64,000 bases of DNA, from contig NZ_JADGLL010000007.1 of the NCBI RefSeq assembly GCF_015235415.1, positions 1 to 64,000 of the forward strand. Reading direction: 5' to 3'. Shown piece after piece: positions 19,794 through 27,421 of this stretch; within the stretch, counting starts at the first letter, position 1; each line of letters starts with the position of its first letter. The stretch comes from Microbacterium paludicola. Its GTDB lineage: Bacteria; Actinomycetota; Actinomycetes; Actinomycetales; Microbacteriaceae. A program made the translations under genes and the position numbers. Below the pieces are notes generated by a model. It worked only from the letters and a program-made list of their open reading frames with translations. It did not search any database and was not told the DNA's origin.

Positions 19794-21299
19794 ATGACAG
19801 CCACCGACACCACCCCGCACACCGGGTCCGTGCCCACCCGGCCCGCCGCGCCCGATGTCGACCCCGCCGGCATGCGCGTCATCTGGCTCCTGCTGATCGC
19901 CGCCTTCGTCGCGATCCTCAACGAGACGACGATGAGCATCGCGATCCCGCACCTCAACGTCGACCTCGGCGTCCCGCCCGAGCTCGGCCAGTGGCTGACG
20001 AGCGCGTTCATGCTGACGATGGCGGTCGTCATCCCGACCACCGGCTTCCTGCTTCAGCGGCTGACGACGCGTCAGGCGTTCCTGCTCGCCATGTCGCTGT
20101 TCTCCGCCGGCACGCTTCTGGCGCTCGTGGCGCCCGGCTTCTGGGTGCTGCTGCTCGGCCGCGTCATCCAGGCCGCCGGCACGGCGATCGTCATGCCGCT
20201 GCTGATGACGACCGTCATGCGCGTCGTCCCCGCCCACGCCCGCGGGCGCATCATGGGTCGCGTCGGCATCGTCATCTCGCTCGCCCCCGCCATCGGCCCC
20301 ACGCTCGCCGGCGTGCTGCTCGACATCGCCAACTGGCGCTGGATCTTCGGCGTCGTGCTGCCCATCGCGATCGTCGCGCTCGTCATCGGCGCGAAGCTCC
20401 TGACCAACCTCGGCGAGACGACGCGCGCGCCGCTCGACGTCCTGTCGGTCGTGCTGTCGGCACTCGCCTTCGGCGGCATCGTCTTCGGCCTGAGCCAGGC
20501 CGGCGGCGGCTCGCACGGCGCCGAGGCCACCGCGGCGATGCCCGCCGGGGTCGCGTTCGCCATCATCGGCGGGGCGGTGGTGATGCTCGGCCTGTTCGTC
20601 TGGCGGCAGATCGCCCTCCAGCGGGTGGATGACGCGCTGCTCGACCTGCGGGTCTTCGCGTCGCGCAACTTCACGTTCGCGATCGTCGTGATGGGCATCC
20701 TGTCGCTGGCGATGTTCGGCACGTTCACGGCCCTGCCGCTGTACATGCAGGATGTCGCGCAGCTGACCGCGACCGAGGCGGGCCTCGTCGTCCTGCCCGG
20801 TGCGATCATGATGGGTCTGCTCGGCCCGGTCATCGGCCGGATCTACGACGCGCGCGGCGCGCGCATCCTGCTGATCCCCGGCACGATCCTCGTCGCCGGC
20901 GTGATGATCTTCTACTCCATGCTCACCGAGTTCACCCCGGTGTGGGCGCTCGTCGTGGCCCAGATCACGATGTCGATCGGCATGGCGATGTCGTTCACGC
21001 CGCTGTTCTCGGCCTCGCTCGGCTCGCTGCAGCCGCGCCTGTACTCGCACGGCTCGGCGGTGCTCAACACGCTTCAGCAGGTCGCGGGTGCGGCCGGTGT
21101 CGCGGTGCTCATCACGACGATGGCCTCGGTCAGCGCCTCGCGCCAGGCCGCCGGTGTCGCCGAGCTCGCCGCCGGAGCAGCGGGCGCGCGTGCCGCGTTC
21201 CTGTTCTCGGCCATCGTCGCGGTCATCGCGGTCGCGGCGGCGTTCTTCGTGCGCAAGCCGGAGGACCAGCCCGGCGAGGGGTTCCACGGCGGTCACTGA
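19794..21299 (+). CDS. MFS exporter, DHA2 family
   Basis: A 501-residue efflux transporter with AAFVAILNETTMSIAIPHL in TM1, WLTSAFMLTMAVVIPTTGFL, and motif C GIVISLAPAIGPTLAGVLL. Length and ~14 spans suit the DHA2 (multidrug/lincomycin) group. GGAGAA lies four bases before the ATG. The 257-base gap to the divergent ABC exporter gene holds both promoters but no clear operator. Ends just before a strong terminator. Substrate unknown. Confidence 0.92.
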   Translation: MTATDTTPHTGSVPTRPAAPDVDPAGMRVIWLLLIAAFVAILNETTMSIAIPHLNVDLGVPPELGQWLTSAFMLTMAVVIPTTGFLLQRLTTRQAFLLAMSLFSAGTLLALVAPGFWVLLLGRVIQAAGTAIVMPLLMTTVMRVVPAHARGRIMGRVGIVISLAPAIGPTLAGVLLDIANWRWIFGVVLPIAIVALVIGAKLLTNLGETTRAPLDVLSVVLSALAFGGIVFGLSQAGGGSHGAEATAAMPAGVAFAIIGGAVVMLGLFVWRQIALQRVDDALLDLRVFASRNFTFAIVVMGILSLAMFGTFTALPLYMQDVAQLTATEAGLVVLPGAIMMGLLGPVIGRIYDARGARILLIPGTILVAGVMIFYSMLTEFTPVWALVVAQITMSIGMAMSFTPLFSASLGSLQPRLYSHGSAVLNTLQQVAGAAGVAVLITTMASVSASRQAAGVAELAAGAAGARAAFLFSAIVAVIAVAAAFFVRKPEDQPGEGFHGGH

Positions 21300-21315
21300 C
21301 CCCCGGATACACCGG

Positions 21316-21349
21316 AAGGCCGTCACGACATCATCGTCGTGACGGCCTT
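21316..21349 (+). terminator. Intrinsic terminator after the MFS gene
   Basis: AAGGCCGTCACGAC pairs perfectly with GTCGTGACGGCCTT across a six-base loop: a 14-bp stem followed by CTCG rather than a U-run. It can act for the MFS gene and, on the other strand, for the small gene at 21380-21526. Confidence 0.85.
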
Positions 21350-21379
21350 CTCGTGTGTGCGGGCTTTCAGCCCGTCGCG

Positions 21380-21526
21380 TCAGTTTCCGGTGGATCCGGG
21401 CAGGATGCAGACGCCGTCGATGCAGACGGCGGCGTCCTGGGTGCCGAGCGGCGTCAGCGCGATCGGCGCCCCGGTGTCGGCGGTCTCGGTCGCGTGCGCC
21501 TGCTGCGGAGGGGTCTGCGAACTCAC
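21380..21526 (-). CDS. Small 48-residue protein with a CIDGVC motif
   Basis: GTG at 21524-21526 lies seven bases after TACCAT on the minus strand (21534-21539), the same leaderless spacing used by neighbours. The product begins VSSQTPPQQAHATE and ends with AAVCIDGVCILPGSTGN: a polar, probably disordered first half and two cysteines four residues apart near the C-terminus. No signal peptide or membrane span. The codons keep the local G/C third-position bias. It is flanked by the terminator on one side and a divergent SGNH gene on the other. Function unknown. Confidence 0.55.
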   Translation of the reverse strand: MSSQTPPQQAHATETADTGAPIALTPLGTQDAAVCIDGVCILPGSTGN

Positions 21527-21614
21527 GCGGGCAATGGTACGCCCGCTCCGGGCATGAGGGGGCCGTCTCGCCGGACTCAGGGCACGGGCAGGTCGCGAGG
21601 GACAGGATGGAGGA

Positions 21615-22316
21615 ATGCGCACCCGCAGGATCGTCATCGCCTCGCTCGCGGCTGCCGTGCTCGCCGCGGCCGGCGTGGTCGCCGCGGTGGCGCTCACCCG
21701 TGCGGGCGCCGAGCCGCCGGGGTGCGATGACATCCGCGCGTACCAGGAGCGCTACGGCGAGATCGAGACGCTCGGCGACGGTCCCCGCGAGGTCGCCGTC
21801 CTCGGCGACTCGTACTCGGCGGGCGACGCGCTGAGCGATCGCGGGCAGCGCTGGACGGACGTGCTGCCCTCGCTCGACCCGGAGCTCACGGTGCGGCTCG
21901 ACGCCGTCCCCTTCACGGGATTCGTCAACCGCGGCGCCTGCGGGCCGAACGCCTTCACCGACCGGATCGACCGGATCGTCGCCGAAGCCGACGACGCGCT
22001 GGTCATCCAGGGCGGGCTCAACGACGTGTTCGCCGAGCCCGCGACGGTCGCCGAATCCGTGCGCGACGTCCTCGACGCCGCTGCGGGAACCGAGCACGTG
22101 GTCGTCATCGGCCCGACCGACGCGCCGGCACGCGAGGGCGAGGCAGTGGTCGACGCGGTACTCGAGCGCGAGGCCGCGGACCGCGGAATGACGTATGTCT
22201 CCGCGCTCCAGTGGGAGCTGCCGTTCGGGCCCGACCGCCTGCATCTCACCGCAGACGGGCACCGCGCCTATGCCGAGAAGGTGCTCGACGCGCTCACGGA
22301 GGCCGGGGTCGGCTGA
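21615..22316 (+). CDS. SGNH/GDSL-type hydrolase, exported
   Basis: A 233-residue esterase-fold protein. Residues 5-30 form a signal anchor or signal peptide (IVIASLAAAVLAAAGVVAAVAL). Block I is GDSYSAGD with the nucleophilic serine, block III is GGLND, and block V is DRLHLTADGH with the catalytic Asp-His pair, so the active site is complete. Likely acts on cell-wall or extracellular esters. CAGGAT six bases before the ATG suggests a leaderless message. Confidence 0.87.
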   Translation: MRTRRIVIASLAAAVLAAAGVVAAVALTRAGAEPPGCDDIRAYQERYGEIETLGDGPREVAVLGDSYSAGDALSDRGQRWTDVLPSLDPELTVRLDAVPFTGFVNRGACGPNAFTDRIDRIVAEADDALVIQGGLNDVFAEPATVAESVRDVLDAAAGTEHVVVIGPTDAPAREGEAVVDAVLEREAADRGMTYVSALQWELPFGPDRLHLTADGHRAYAEKVLDALTEAGVG

Positions 22317-22320
22317 GCCG

Positions 22321-23319
22321 CTACATCCAGCGGCGCCACTTGAAGATCCCGTACAGGCCGACGGCGGTGAGCGCCATCAGGGCGAGGGCCATCGGGTAGC
22401 CCCACATCCAGTGCAGCTCGGGCATGTTGTGGAAGTTCATACCGTAGATGCCGGCGACCAGGCTCGGGCCGAACAGCACGGCGGCCCATCCGGAGATCGT
22501 CTTCACCTGCTCGTTCTGTGCGAGCGCGGTCTCGGTCTGGCGCTGGGTGACGAGCGTCGAGTTCACCGTGAGCGCGTTGTCGAGGATCGCGCGGAACGCG
22601 GTGAGGCGCTCGGTGATGCGGATCGAGTGGTCGAGCACGTCGCGCAGCGAGCGCTGCAGCTCGATGTCGACGCCGTAGCGGTCCGCGCCGCGCAGCAGGC
22701 CCTCGAGCATCGTGGTCAGCGGCACGGCGGCGCGCTGGAAGCCGAGGACCTCGCGCGAGAGCAGGTAGATGCGCTGGGAGAGCTCGGCGCCCTCCGTGCC
22801 GAACAGGGCGTCCTCGATCTCGTCGATGTCGTTCTGCAGGCCGGCGACGACCGGCTCGTACTCGTCGACGACCTCATCCATCACCGCATAGAGCACTGCC
22901 TCGGGGCCGAAGCCGAGCAGCTCCTGCTGGCCCTCCATCCGACGGCGAACGCGGGCGAGGTCCGGCGACTCGGCGTGGCGGATGGTGACGACGAAGTCGG
23001 GGCCGACGAACACGTGGAGCTCACCGAACTCGACCGTCTCCTCGGTCTCGAGGTAGCGCGCGGGAAGCAGCACCGCGAACAGCGTGTCGCCGTAGCGCTC
23101 GAGCTTCGCGCGCTGGTGTCCCTGCAGGGCGTCCTCGACGGCGAGGGGGTGAAGCGAGAACTCGCTCGCGACCTTCTCGATCTCGTCGCGGGTGGGTCGG
23201 AAGAGTCCGATCCACGCCATCCCTCCCTGCGCCCGCATGTACTCGAAGGTCTCCTCGAGGCTCGCGGGGTTCTCGATGCGGCGGCCGCCGACGTACACGG
23301 CGTTGTCGATGATGGGCAC
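22321..23319 (-). CDS. corA: CorA-type magnesium/divalent cation channel
   Basis: A 332-residue protein with a large cytosolic domain followed by two TM helices. The invariant GMN of the pore loop is in GIYGMNFHNMPEL, followed by the second TM and a short basic end (KWRRWM). The N-terminal part contains FVVTIRH and the long helix with RITERLTAFRAILDNAL. The GTG at 23317-23319 gives the usual N-terminus; the frame stays open upstream without family similarity. Pentameric channel for Mg2+ (or Co2+/Ni2+). Confidence 0.93.
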   Translation of the reverse strand: MPIIDNAVYVGGRRIENPASLEETFEYMRAQGGMAWIGLFRPTRDEIEKVASEFSLHPLAVEDALQGHQRAKLERYGDTLFAVLLPARYLETEETVEFGELHVFVGPDFVVTIRHAESPDLARVRRRMEGQQELLGFGPEAVLYAVMDEVVDEYEPVVAGLQNDIDEIEDALFGTEGAELSQRIYLLSREVLGFQRAAVPLTTMLEGLLRGADRYGVDIELQRSLRDVLDHSIRITERLTAFRAILDNALTVNSTLVTQRQTETALAQNEQVKTISGWAAVLFGPSLVAGIYGMNFHNMPELHWMWGYPMALALMALTAVGLYGIFKWRRWM

Positions 23320-23485
23320 CCGCCCATTGTCGTCGTGGGCGGCCCTCGACACCGGCAGGCGCGTCCGCGAGCCCCGGTGCGTCGGCCGGTAGCGACGGTC
23401 GCCGTGGAGCGCAACCCCGCTGACGCGGGCGGGCCACTTTCGTATCGTCGCTCGCGACCCCAGACGAACGACAGAAGGAGGCATC

Positions 23486-24034
23486 ATGGCGGAGCTCACC
23501 GGAAAGCGTGTCGCGTTCCTGCTCACGGACGGCTTCGAGGACAGCGAGCTCACCAGCCCGTGGCAGGCGGTGACGGAGGCGGGAGCCGAGGCGGTCCTCG
23601 TCTCGCCCGCCGAGGGCGAGATCACGGGGAAGAACGGCCACACGCAGGCGGTCGACCTCGCCGCGTCGTCGGCGTCCAGCGGCGACTTCGACGGGCTCGT
23701 GCTTCCCGGCGGTGTGGTGAACGCCGACCACCTGCGCATGGATCAGCCGTCGGTCGAACTCGCGAGGTCGTTCTTCGCCGAGCACAAGCCGGTGTCGGTG
23801 ATCTGCCACGGCGCCTGGATCCTGATCGAGGCGGATGTCGTGCGCGACCGTCGGCTGACGAGCTATCCGAGCCTCAAGACGGATCTGCGAAACGCCGGGG
23901 CCGACTGGGTCGACGAGGAGGTCGTCGTCGACGCGGGGCTCGTGTCGAGCCGCACGCCCGACGATCTGCCGGCGTTCAACGCCAAGACGGTCGATGAGCT
24001 GGCCGAGGGCGAGCACGCGGGCCAGCACGCCTGA
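23486..24034 (+). CDS. DJ-1/PfpI-family protein
   Basis: A 182-residue single-domain protein of the glutamine amidotransferase-like PfpI group. The nucleophile elbow is VICHGAW with C107 and H108, preceded by the conserved glutamate early in the chain (DGFEDSEL) and GLVLPGG. Members act as proteases, glyoxalases or protein deglycases, and sequence alone does not say which. AGAAGGAGG upstream is a strong ribosome-binding site, unlike the leaderless neighbours. Confidence 0.9.
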   Translation: MAELTGKRVAFLLTDGFEDSELTSPWQAVTEAGAEAVLVSPAEGEITGKNGHTQAVDLAASSASSGDFDGLVLPGGVVNADHLRMDQPSVELARSFFAEHKPVSVICHGAWILIEADVVRDRRLTSYPSLKTDLRNAGADWVDEEVVVDAGLVSSRTPDDLPAFNAKTVDELAEGEHAGQHA

Positions 24035-24058
24035 TCCCCGCCCGGGCCGCGGACCGTT

Positions 24059-24577
24059 TCAGTCGAGGGCGATCCAGTACCGGCGCAGCAGCTGATCGCC
24101 GTTGCGCCGGAGGTCCTCGAGGACGCCGCCGTTCTTCTCGATCACGCGCGCGGACGCGGGGTTGTCGTCGTGGCAGACGACAAGGATGCGGTCGCACCCG
24201 CGTCCGCGCGCAAGGTCGACGGTGCGGGCAAGCGCCCACGTCGCGAGCCCGCGGCCGCGTGCGGAGGGGCGGATGCCGTAGCCGACGTGGCCGCCGAAGT
24301 TGCGGAGGAAGTCGGTCAGCTCGTGGCGGAAGGAGACGGACCCGAGGTACTCGTCGCCCTCCACGATCCAGCGGTAGGTGTCGGTCACGAGCCCCGGGCG
24401 GCGGGGCGTGGTCTCGGCCGCGACCAGCGACTCGACGAACTCGGCGAAGCCGTCCGGGCTGCGCACGTCGTCGCCGTCGTGGATGCCCGCGCCGTCCTGC
24501 ACCGCGCCGTCCCATTCGGCGTGGGACTCGAGGAAGGAGCGGTGGAACCGGGTGTCCGGTGTGACGAGTTCAGTCAT
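24059..24577 (-). CDS. GNAT-family N-acetyltransferase
   Basis: A 172-residue acetyltransferase. The acetyl-CoA loop is in GIRPSARGRGLATWAL (R/QxxGxG/A), followed by a strand LVVCHDDNPASARVIEKNGG, the typical motif B with a conserved asparagine. The N-terminal half may set the substrate, which is unknown. The ATG follows CATCAT by six bases, suggesting a leaderless transcript. Confidence 0.88.
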   Translation of the reverse strand: MTELVTPDTRFHRSFLESHAEWDGAVQDGAGIHDGDDVRSPDGFAEFVESLVAAETTPRRPGLVTDTYRWIVEGDEYLGSVSFRHELTDFLRNFGGHVGYGIRPSARGRGLATWALARTVDLARGRGCDRILVVCHDDNPASARVIEKNGGVLEDLRRNGDQLLRRYWIALD

Positions 24578-24632
24578 TCCCCGATGATGCCAGCCCGTTG
24601 CGCGGCGACGCGGACACGGCTAGACACGGCCT

Positions 24633-24992
24633 ATGACTCGAGCACAGGACTGGCTGGACGGGTACCTCCGCGCGTGGAAGTCGTACGCGGAGGACGATGT
24701 CCGCGCGATCTTCACCGACGACGCCGAGTACTGGTTCCGGCCGAACGATCCGGAGCCGACGCGCGGCATCGACGCGATCGTCGCGATGTGGGACTCCGAC
24801 CGGGGCGACGACCCCGAGTTCGACTTCGAGGTGCTGATCGAGGACGATCGGCTCGCGATCATCAAAGGCCACGTGAACTACCCCGAGGGCAAGCACTACT
24901 CGAACATCTGGGAGGTCTGGTTCGCGCCCGACGGCCGCGCGCAGAAGTTCGTCGAGTGGTGGATGCTCCCCCGCAAACGCGCGGCCGGCTGA
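24633..24992 (+). CDS. SnoaL/NTF2-like protein
   Basis: A 119-residue cone-fold protein: helix WLDGYLRAWKSYAEDDVRAIF, then FTDDAEYWFRP, and the strand series FDFEVLIEDDRLAIIKGHVNY and NIWEVWFAPDG. This is the SnoaL-like pattern found in small polyketide cyclases and many uncharacterised proteins. ATG six bases after TAGACA (24621-24626). Its stop is eight bases from the convergent cupin gene. Function unknown. Confidence 0.8.
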   Translation: MTRAQDWLDGYLRAWKSYAEDDVRAIFTDDAEYWFRPNDPEPTRGIDAIVAMWDSDRGDDPEFDFEVLIEDDRLAIIKGHVNYPEGKHYSNIWEVWFAPDGRAQKFVEWWMLPRKRAAG

Positions 24993-24999
24993 TCCCCGC

Positions 25000-25428
25000 T
25001 CACCACGGCGAGGGGCGATCCGGATCCCGCGTCGAGTCGTCGGGCAGGTGCGGCAGCTGCTCGCCGCCCGCGCGGATGCAGAACCAGCGCATCGGCTCGG
25101 GGCTGTCCGGCAGCGCACGCCACGTGCGCCACACGCCCTGTCCGACGCGGATCGCGGACCCAGGGCCGACGTCGACCACGTCGTCGTCGAGACCCATCTG
25201 GCCGCGACCGGTGAGGAAGACATAGAGCTCCTCGACCTTCGCGTGGGCGTGCCAGTAGCCGGCCTCTTCGCCCGGCTCGAACACGTTGGCGGTCATGCCG
25301 ATGTACTGCATCGTCAGCTCGTGGTCGACGACGCGCCGCCCTTCGCGTGACGTCTCCGGCCGGAACCCGCCGTAGTGCTCGCGCCAGTCGTCGAACCCAC
25401 CGAGCTGCGTGACCTCGTAGTCGCTCAT
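25000..25428 (-). CDS. Cupin-domain protein
   Basis: A 142-residue small beta-barrel. The metal motif 1 appears as GYWHAHAKVEELYVFLTGRG (two histidines and a glutamate) and the second conserved block as VGPGSAIRVGQGVWRTWRAL, in which the usual histidine is not obvious. Likely a metal-binding enzyme or sugar/ligand-binding protein. ATG six bases after TAGCCT on the minus strand (25435-25440), hence leaderless. Confidence 0.85.
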   Translation of the reverse strand: MSDYEVTQLGGFDDWREHYGGFRPETSREGRRVVDHELTMQYIGMTANVFEPGEEAGYWHAHAKVEELYVFLTGRGQMGLDDDVVDVGPGSAIRVGQGVWRTWRALPDSPEPMRWFCIRAGGEQLPHLPDDSTRDPDRPSPW

Positions 25429-25455
25429 GTCGCCAGGCTAGCGATCGGGGCTCGC

Positions 25456-26829
25456 TCAGAAGGGAGCGTCATCCGCGGCCGGCTCGGGAGGCGGATCCGG
25501 ATCGGCCGCCTCGAGTTCGGCGACGAAGCGGACCACGGATGCTGGATGGTCGGTGATGACCCGTCCGGTCGGCGTCGTCGCCTCGATGACTCCGCCGCCG
25601 AGATGACGGAAGCGCCAGGCAGAGTTGTGCTTGAGCACGTGATGGGCGCGGCACAGGTGGCTCGTGTTCTCGACCGAGGTCGGGCCGCCATCGGAGTACG
25701 GGATCGTGTGATCGACGTCGCAGCGCCGGATCGGCTGCCGGCACCCGGGGAACCGGCAGTGCTCGTCCCGCGCAACGAGGAAACGCTTCTGAGCCGCCGT
25801 GGGCGTATAGGCGTCGGCCACCGCGAGGCAGCCCGTGTCGGGCTCGATGAACAGGCGGGTCCAGGTGTGCGCACCGCCGGCGAGCCGTCGTGCGACATCC
25901 GCCGAGATCGGACCGTGCCCGGCGAGGAACGCCGCATCATCGCCGATGCCCGTGATCGTGTCGGCCGGGATCGTGATCTGCACGGTCGCCTTGATCGACG
26001 CGAGGGCGTTTCCTCCAGTGGCATCAGACACCTCCGCCGTCGGGTGGCCGGTCAGCAGGAGGTCGGTGGCGACGTCCGCCCGGATCTGCGCCAGCGTCCG
26101 CTCGTCCTTCGGCTCCGGCTCGAGCTCGTCGACGAGCGAACCGAAGGCCGACACCTGCGGCGAGCGCGCCGCCCGCTGGATCGAAGCCGCCATCTGGCTG
26201 ATGCGATCTTGGGCGCCGTGCACCAAGGCCGACTCGGCGACGAGGTGGAGCTCGCTCATCCCGTCGCCCAGCTCATCCACCCACGTGCTCCGCTGCGCAC
26301 GCGCGGCCCGGTGCCGTTCGACGAACGACGTCGGCTCGATCCGCTCGGCGACCGCCTGCGCGATCGGGCGCGACAGTGCGGAGGTGGTCTCCGCGGCGCG
26401 CGGCAGCACGACGGTCTCGTAGCGCCGGCGGTCTGCCACCCCGGTCAGCCTGATGCCCTCCGCGACGACGACCGCGGCATGGGCGCGCGTGATCACTCCG
26501 TCGCAGAGGGCCGTGTACGTCGCGGGGAACTTCTCGATCAGCACGGCCGACTCATCCATTCGACTGCGGACGGTGCCCTCGGAGACGTGGGTCGCGGTCG
26601 CGATGTCCGCGGCGATCGCGCGAATCGGCAACTGGTACCGGGACGGGGCGTCCATCTCGGCCATGACCTCGAGCGCGAGCGCCTGCGCCGACCCGAGCAG
26701 CGATGCCTTGATCGCCTCGAGCCCGGCGATCATCCGCTCGACGCTGATGACCCCCTCGACGATCGCGCACGCCGCGTCGCGCTGGGCGGGATCGAGTTCC
26801 CACCTGTCTCCGAACGACTGCCTGGCCAT
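25456..26829 (-). CDS. DUF222/HNH endonuclease-domain protein (13E12 type)
   Basis: A 457-residue protein: a mostly helical DUF222 region (about 20-320) followed by an HNH domain whose CRFPGCRQPIRRCDVDHTIP and SHLCRAHHVLKH supply two CxxC-like zinc pairs and the HNH histidines. Such proteins occur in many copies in actinobacterial genomes, first named after the mycobacterial REP13E12 repeats; their role is not settled and some are linked to mobile DNA. The C-terminal tail is acidic and proline-rich. ATG six bases after GATGAT. Confidence 0.88.
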   Translation of the reverse strand: MARQSFGDRWELDPAQRDAACAIVEGVISVERMIAGLEAIKASLLGSAQALALEVMAEMDAPSRYQLPIRAIAADIATATHVSEGTVRSRMDESAVLIEKFPATYTALCDGVITRAHAAVVVAEGIRLTGVADRRRYETVVLPRAAETTSALSRPIAQAVAERIEPTSFVERHRAARAQRSTWVDELGDGMSELHLVAESALVHGAQDRISQMAASIQRAARSPQVSAFGSLVDELEPEPKDERTLAQIRADVATDLLLTGHPTAEVSDATGGNALASIKATVQITIPADTITGIGDDAAFLAGHGPISADVARRLAGGAHTWTRLFIEPDTGCLAVADAYTPTAAQKRFLVARDEHCRFPGCRQPIRRCDVDHTIPYSDGGPTSVENTSHLCRAHHVLKHNSAWRFRHLGGGVIEATTPTGRVITDHPASVVRFVAELEAADPDPPPEPAADDAPF

Positions 26830-26889
26830 GGATCCATCATCCCACGAGCCTCGGACAGTTGTTCGAATGTCGGCGGTCCGGTGGATAAG

Positions 26890-27366
26890 TCAGCCGAGAG
26901 CCCGCAGCCGGTTGATCTCCGCGGCGAGAGCCGCGCGCAGCGCGTCGTGCCTCGGGCCCAGCGCCGTCGCCGGATCCGTCCAGCGCTCGCGCGGATACAG
27001 CCAGACGGGATAACCGACGATCTCCGGCGGCTCCCAGTCGTACCGCGGCCAGATGTGCGCATGAAGGAAGGCATCGGTGTTGCCGAGGATCTCCACGTTG
27101 ACGCGCCGGTAGCCGCGATCCCGTGCGGCGCAGACCTTCTCCACGGCGGTCGCGACGAGGTCCACATCGGCGAGGTAGCGGATCCGCTCATGCCGAGGCA
27201 GGTCGGACAGTCGGTCGACTCCCGGCACTTTGGTCAGGGCGAGCGAGTACCCGGGCAGGAACTGCACGTCGCCGATCACGGCGAAAGCGGCGTCCAGCTC
27301 CGCCAGGACCGTGGGGTTGCGCCCCTCGAGTGCCGCCCCGACCCGATCCGCACGCCAGTCGCTCAT
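26890..27366 (-). CDS. HIT-like (diadenosine tetraphosphate hydrolase-type) protein
   Basis: A 158-residue protein with the histidine-triad-like segment AFLHAHIWPRYDWEP and an upstream LPGYSLALTKVPG strand. Only two of the three histidines of HxHxHxx are present (H-A-H-I-W), so this is a variant HIT fold; nucleotide hydrolysis is plausible but unproven. The ATG at 27364-27366 follows TAGCGT by seven bases (minus strand, 27374-27379). Divergent from the penicillin-binding protein gene with overlapping promoter space. Confidence 0.75.
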   Translation of the reverse strand: MSDWRADRVGAALEGRNPTVLAELDAAFAVIGDVQFLPGYSLALTKVPGVDRLSDLPRHERIRYLADVDLVATAVEKVCAARDRGYRRVNVEILGNTDAFLHAHIWPRYDWEPPEIVGYPVWLYPRERWTDPATALGPRHDALRAALAAEINRLRALG

Positions 27367-27421
27367 GCCACACACGCTAGCGATCGACCCCGGTGTCCGA
27401 CGCCCGTGCCAGGATGACCAG

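Noticed and set aside
19539..22262. 907-codon minus-strand frame across the second MFS gene and SGNH gene
   Set aside because: It runs through two good plus-strand genes and a terminator. No domain and poor composition.
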